A stretch of DNA of 64,000 nucleotides from NCBI GenBank assembly GCA_963678085.1, contig OY782680.1, forward strand, positions 2,604,001 to 2,668,000. Reading direction: 5' to 3'. The stretch comes from Aliishimia sp963678085 (GTDB lineage Bacteria; Pseudomonadota; Alphaproteobacteria; Rhodobacterales; Rhodobacteraceae). Positions 61,692 through 64,000 of the stretch are shown here, piece by piece. A program made the translations under genes and the position numbers. Positions within the stretch are counted from its first letter, which is position 1. Each line of letters begins with the position of its first letter. The notes under the pieces are model-generated. The model ran no database searches. It saw nothing but the letters and a program-made list of their open reading frames with translations, and had not been told where the DNA came from.

Positions 61692-62816
61692 ATGGCAAAC
61701 CCAAAGCATATCGAATGGCTGAAGGAAGGCGTTCAGGCGTGGAATGAGCGCCGCACGACCGGCGATTTTCGACCGGATCTGCGGGGGGCGAATCTGCAGA
61801 GGGCGGATCTGCAGAGGGCGGATCTGCAGAGGGTGAATCTGCGGGGGGTGAAACTGCGGGGGGCGAATCTGCGGTGGGTGAATCTGCGGGGGGCGAATCT
61901 GCAGAGGGCGGATCTGCGGGGGGCGAATCTGCGGTGGGCGGATCTGCGGGGGGCGGATCTGCAGAGGGTGAATCTGCGGTGGGTGAATCTGCGGGGGGCG
62001 AATCTGCAGAGGGCGGATCTGCGGGGGGCGGATGTCAGGTCAGTCTTAGCCGCGCCGGGAATAAACAATGGCGGCGGCGCGGCTAAGACTGACCTCAGCA
62101 CCGCTCTCGATCTGAGTCAAGCCCAACTTGACAGCATGATTGGCGATAGCGGAACCCTGATTCCTAAACACTTGAAACGCCCCGCTCATTGGGAGGCGTT
62201 AGAGGAAAATACCGTTGCGAAGGACCCATCGCCCAGCGACACGCAACCCGATCCCGTTTCATCGCAGGACGATCATTCGGAGCTTGGCCCCCAGCACCCC
62301 CCCAGTGTCATTGAACGCGCTAAGCTCCTCTTGATCGAAGCGCGCGGTGCATCAATGACGGCAGAGATGGTAGCCTTTCATCTTGATTTTGAGCTAAGGA
62401 TGATACGGCAGCAAGGCGCCAACACGTTAGGCCCAGAAATCGAGCTTTTGGACGCGCTTGTCGCCACACTTCGCGCGGTTTCTGACAAGGTTGCGAACCA
62501 AGATGAGGCTGGGCTGGCCGAAAAACTCGCACAGTTGCAAGAACAGCTTGAAGCGGTTACGCAAGAATTAGAGGCGCGCACAAAGGAGCGCGATGACCTT
62601 GAAGATGCGCTGGACCAGGCAAAACAGAAAACACCAAGCGAATTTTCAAAATCCTTTCAAACATCCGCTGGAAACGCGCTCGGCGCAGCGATTATTGCCA
62701 CCCCAATCGCTATGATTGGAGGAGGGGTCGGATATCTGCTAGGTGCTGGCGCAAATGCGTCAATTGCTGCCTTTGCAAGTGCAGCGCTCGCCGCCGGTAT
62801 TGGCGCAAAAAAGTAG
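61692..62816 (+). CDS. Pentapeptide-repeat protein with C-terminal coiled coil and membrane segment
   Basis: A 374-residue protein. Residues ~28-115 consist of A(D/N)LxX pentapeptides (GANLQRADLQRADLQR and so on), which form a right-handed beta-helix. The familiar closing block QAQLDSMIGDSGTLIPKHLK, then RPAHWE follows. A coiled coil lies near 255-300 (EKLAQLQEQLEAVTQELEAR), and the end is a Gly/Ala-rich hydrophobic segment (GGGVGYLLGAGANASIAAFA). The odd insert VRSVLAAPGINNGGGAAKTD between the repeats and the closing block is encoded by a DNA hairpin. Function unknown, possibly membrane-associated. Confidence 0.8.
   Translation: MANPKHIEWLKEGVQAWNERRTTGDFRPDLRGANLQRADLQRADLQRVNLRGVKLRGANLRWVNLRGANLQRADLRGANLRWADLRGADLQRVNLRWVNLRGANLQRADLRGADVRSVLAAPGINNGGGAAKTDLSTALDLSQAQLDSMIGDSGTLIPKHLKRPAHWEALEENTVAKDPSPSDTQPDPVSSQDDHSELGPQHPPSVIERAKLLLIEARGASMTAEMVAFHLDFELRMIRQQGANTLGPEIELLDALVATLRAVSDKVANQDEAGLAEKLAQLQEQLEAVTQELEARTKERDDLEDALDQAKQKTPSEFSKSFQTSAGNALGAAIIATPIAMIGGGVGYLLGAGANASIAAFASAALAAGIGAKK
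61780..62035 (+). repeat. Tandem 15-bp coding repeats
   Basis: About 17 units of the type GCGGATCTGCAGAGG / GCGAATCTGCGGGGG, each coding one pentapeptide. Nucleotide identity between units is far higher than protein function requires, including synonymous positions, which points to recent expansion by slippage or unequal exchange. Confidence 0.85.
62037..62095. repeat. Perfect 21-bp inverted repeat inside a coding region
   Basis: Left arm 62037-62057 and right arm 62075-62095 are perfect complements with a 17-base loop. The structure lies in frame in the pentapeptide-repeat gene and encodes the atypical insert between its two conserved parts. Confidence 0.85.
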
Positions 62817-62858
62817 ACGAATCCGCCCAAAGTATAGATCGCGCCCACCAAGAGCCGC

Positions 62859-64000
62859 TTAGGTCATCATCTCCTTGGTCGCCGATAGGGTCACATCAGG
62901 ATAATCGCGCCCCACGCGGTCGATATCCCATTGCAGGCGGGTCAGGTACACCACATCTCCGTCATGGTCGTAGCTGATATGCTGCTTATTGGTTTCGATG
63001 AATTTCTCGACCGGGGCCTTCTCCCCATGTACCCAGCGGGCGGAGGTGAATTGTGAGGCCTCAAAACGCACCGGCAGCCCGTATTCCATTTCAATCCGGC
63101 TGGCGAGCACTTCAAATTGCAGCGCGCCCACAACGCCCACGATAAAGCCCGCGCCAATCATCGGTTTGAACACTTTGGCCGCGCCCTCTTCGGCAAATTG
63201 CATCAGGGCTTTTTCCAGATGTTTGGCCTTCATCGGATCGCCCGCGCGCACCCCTTGCAAGAGTTCCGGCGCAAATGAGGGGATGCCGGAGACGCGCAGC
63301 GCTTCGCCCTCGGTCAGCGTGTCGCCAATGCGCAGCTGGCCGTGATTGGGAATGCCGATAATATCGCCCGCCCAGGCCTCTTCTGCCAGCTCTCGGTCAG
63401 AGGCCAGAAACAGCACCGGGTTTGAGATCGCCATCGGTTTCTTGGTGCGCACATGGGTCAGCTTCATGCCGCGCTTAAAATGCCCCGAGGCCATGCGCAC
63501 AAAGGCCACACGGTCGCGGTGTTTGGGATCCATATTGGCCTGCACCTTAAAGACGAACCCGGCGACTTTCTTTTCTTCGGGGGCGATTTTGCGGGGCTGG
63601 GCGTTTTGCACTTGTGGCTCGGGCCCATAGGTGCCGATACCCTCCATCAGCTCTTTCACCCCGAATGAATTGATCGCCGAGCCAAACCAGATCGGAGTCA
63701 TCGTCCCATCAAGCACCGCTTGCGGATCCAGCTTCGGCAGCAGCTCGCGCGCCATTTCCAGCTCTTCTAGGAATTGATCCAGCAGATGGGCAGGCACATG
63801 TTCGGCCAGGGCGGGATCCTCGATGCCATTGATCTCGATGGTTTCGGCCAGCTTGTTGCGATCAGCGCGGTCCATCAGCTCTAGCCGGTCGCGCAGGATA
63901 TCATAGCAGCCAATAAAGTCGCGCCCCAGCCCAATGGGCCAAGAGGCTGGGGTGACATCAATGGCGAGGTTCTCTTGGATCTCGTCGATAATCTCGAACG
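62859..64000 (-). CDS. prfC: Peptide chain release factor 3, N-terminal part outside window
   Basis: The frame runs from the window edge to the stop at 62859, 380 residues, lacking the N-terminal GTPase motifs that lie beyond the window. IGLGRDFIGCYD, TMTPIWFGSAINSFGVKEL, then FVFKVQANMDPKHRDRVAFV and GALQFEVLASRIEMEYGLPV are RF3 signatures covering the end of the G domain, domain II and domain III. RF3 is the GTPase that recycles RF1/RF2 from the ribosome. A methionine at 63875 is internal and is not the start. Confidence 0.93.
   Translation of the reverse strand, partial: FEIIDEIQENLAIDVTPASWPIGLGRDFIGCYDILRDRLELMDRADRNKLAETIEINGIEDPALAEHVPAHLLDQFLEELEMARELLPKLDPQAVLDGTMTPIWFGSAINSFGVKELMEGIGTYGPEPQVQNAQPRKIAPEEKKVAGFVFKVQANMDPKHRDRVAFVRMASGHFKRGMKLTHVRTKKPMAISNPVLFLASDRELAEEAWAGDIIGIPNHGQLRIGDTLTEGEALRVSGIPSFAPELLQGVRAGDPMKAKHLEKALMQFAEEGAAKVFKPMIGAGFIVGVVGALQFEVLASRIEMEYGLPVRFEASQFTSARWVHGEKAPVEKFIETNKQHISYDHDGDVVYLTRLQWDIDRVGRDYPDVTLSATKEMMT

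Noticed and set aside
61780..62035. CRISPR-like array
   Set aside because: Units are 15 bp with no spacers and encode pentapeptide repeats in one open frame.

Overview
The window looks like a GC-rich alphaproteobacterial chromosome of the Rhodobacterales (Roseobacter) type. Pointers are the GTA-like tail genes (DUF2460, DUF2163, NlpC/P60, TIM-barrel baseplate protein), the DUF2924/serine-recombinase module, a Hint-domain protein and a RF3 gene. This placement rests on family resemblance read by eye; no search was run.

Layout. (1) 1-2652, plus strand: the 3' part of a class-A beta-lactamase-like serine hydrolase and a membrane protein. (2) About 2790-39540, mostly minus strand: a tailed prophage. 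Read in its own transcription direction (high to low coordinate) it carries a sigma-like factor, a replication/recombination block (Sak4-like ATPase, DEAH helicase, Cas4-like nuclease, primase-helicase, RuvC-like nuclease), two DNA methyltransferases, terminase, portal, a protease-capsid fusion, head-tail joining proteins, tail tube, a tail chaperone with a frameshift signal, tape measure, the GTA-type baseplate set, a tip protein and lysis genes. Two plus-strand insertions break this order: a small cassette at 25651-26726 and a lone PLD-like gene at 15774-17120. (3) 39673-43550, minus: a DUF262/HNH protein and two unrecognised proteins, a candidate defence cluster. (4) 43687-46026, plus: a serine recombinase operon that could have integrated the element. 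(5) 46225-55156, plus: a defence island with complete type I restriction-modification genes, a SIR2-domain protein and the DUF5131/TcmP pair. (6) 55386-57639: tRNA-Ser(GGA) with its terminator, then decayed IS3, IS256 and IS1-like remnants. (7) 57652-64000: ordinary chromosomal genes (ABC ATPase, AlkC-like repair protein, SDR, Hint protein, pentapeptide-repeat protein, RF3).

The prophage appears damaged as sequenced. The large terminase has an in-frame TAG, and the baseplate/host-specificity gene is split by a one-base frameshift near 9133. A third discontinuity, at the tail chaperone, has a perfect A-AAA-AAC slippery heptamer and is better read as programmed -1 frameshifting. The accessory genes (PLD-like, DUF262, RM, SIR2, TcmP) remain open, so the locus may now serve the host mainly as a defence store.

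The least explained parts are the pair at 41414-43550, the PLD-like gene buried in the head-tail operon, and an iteron-like GGAGTT cluster next to the primase-helicase gene.
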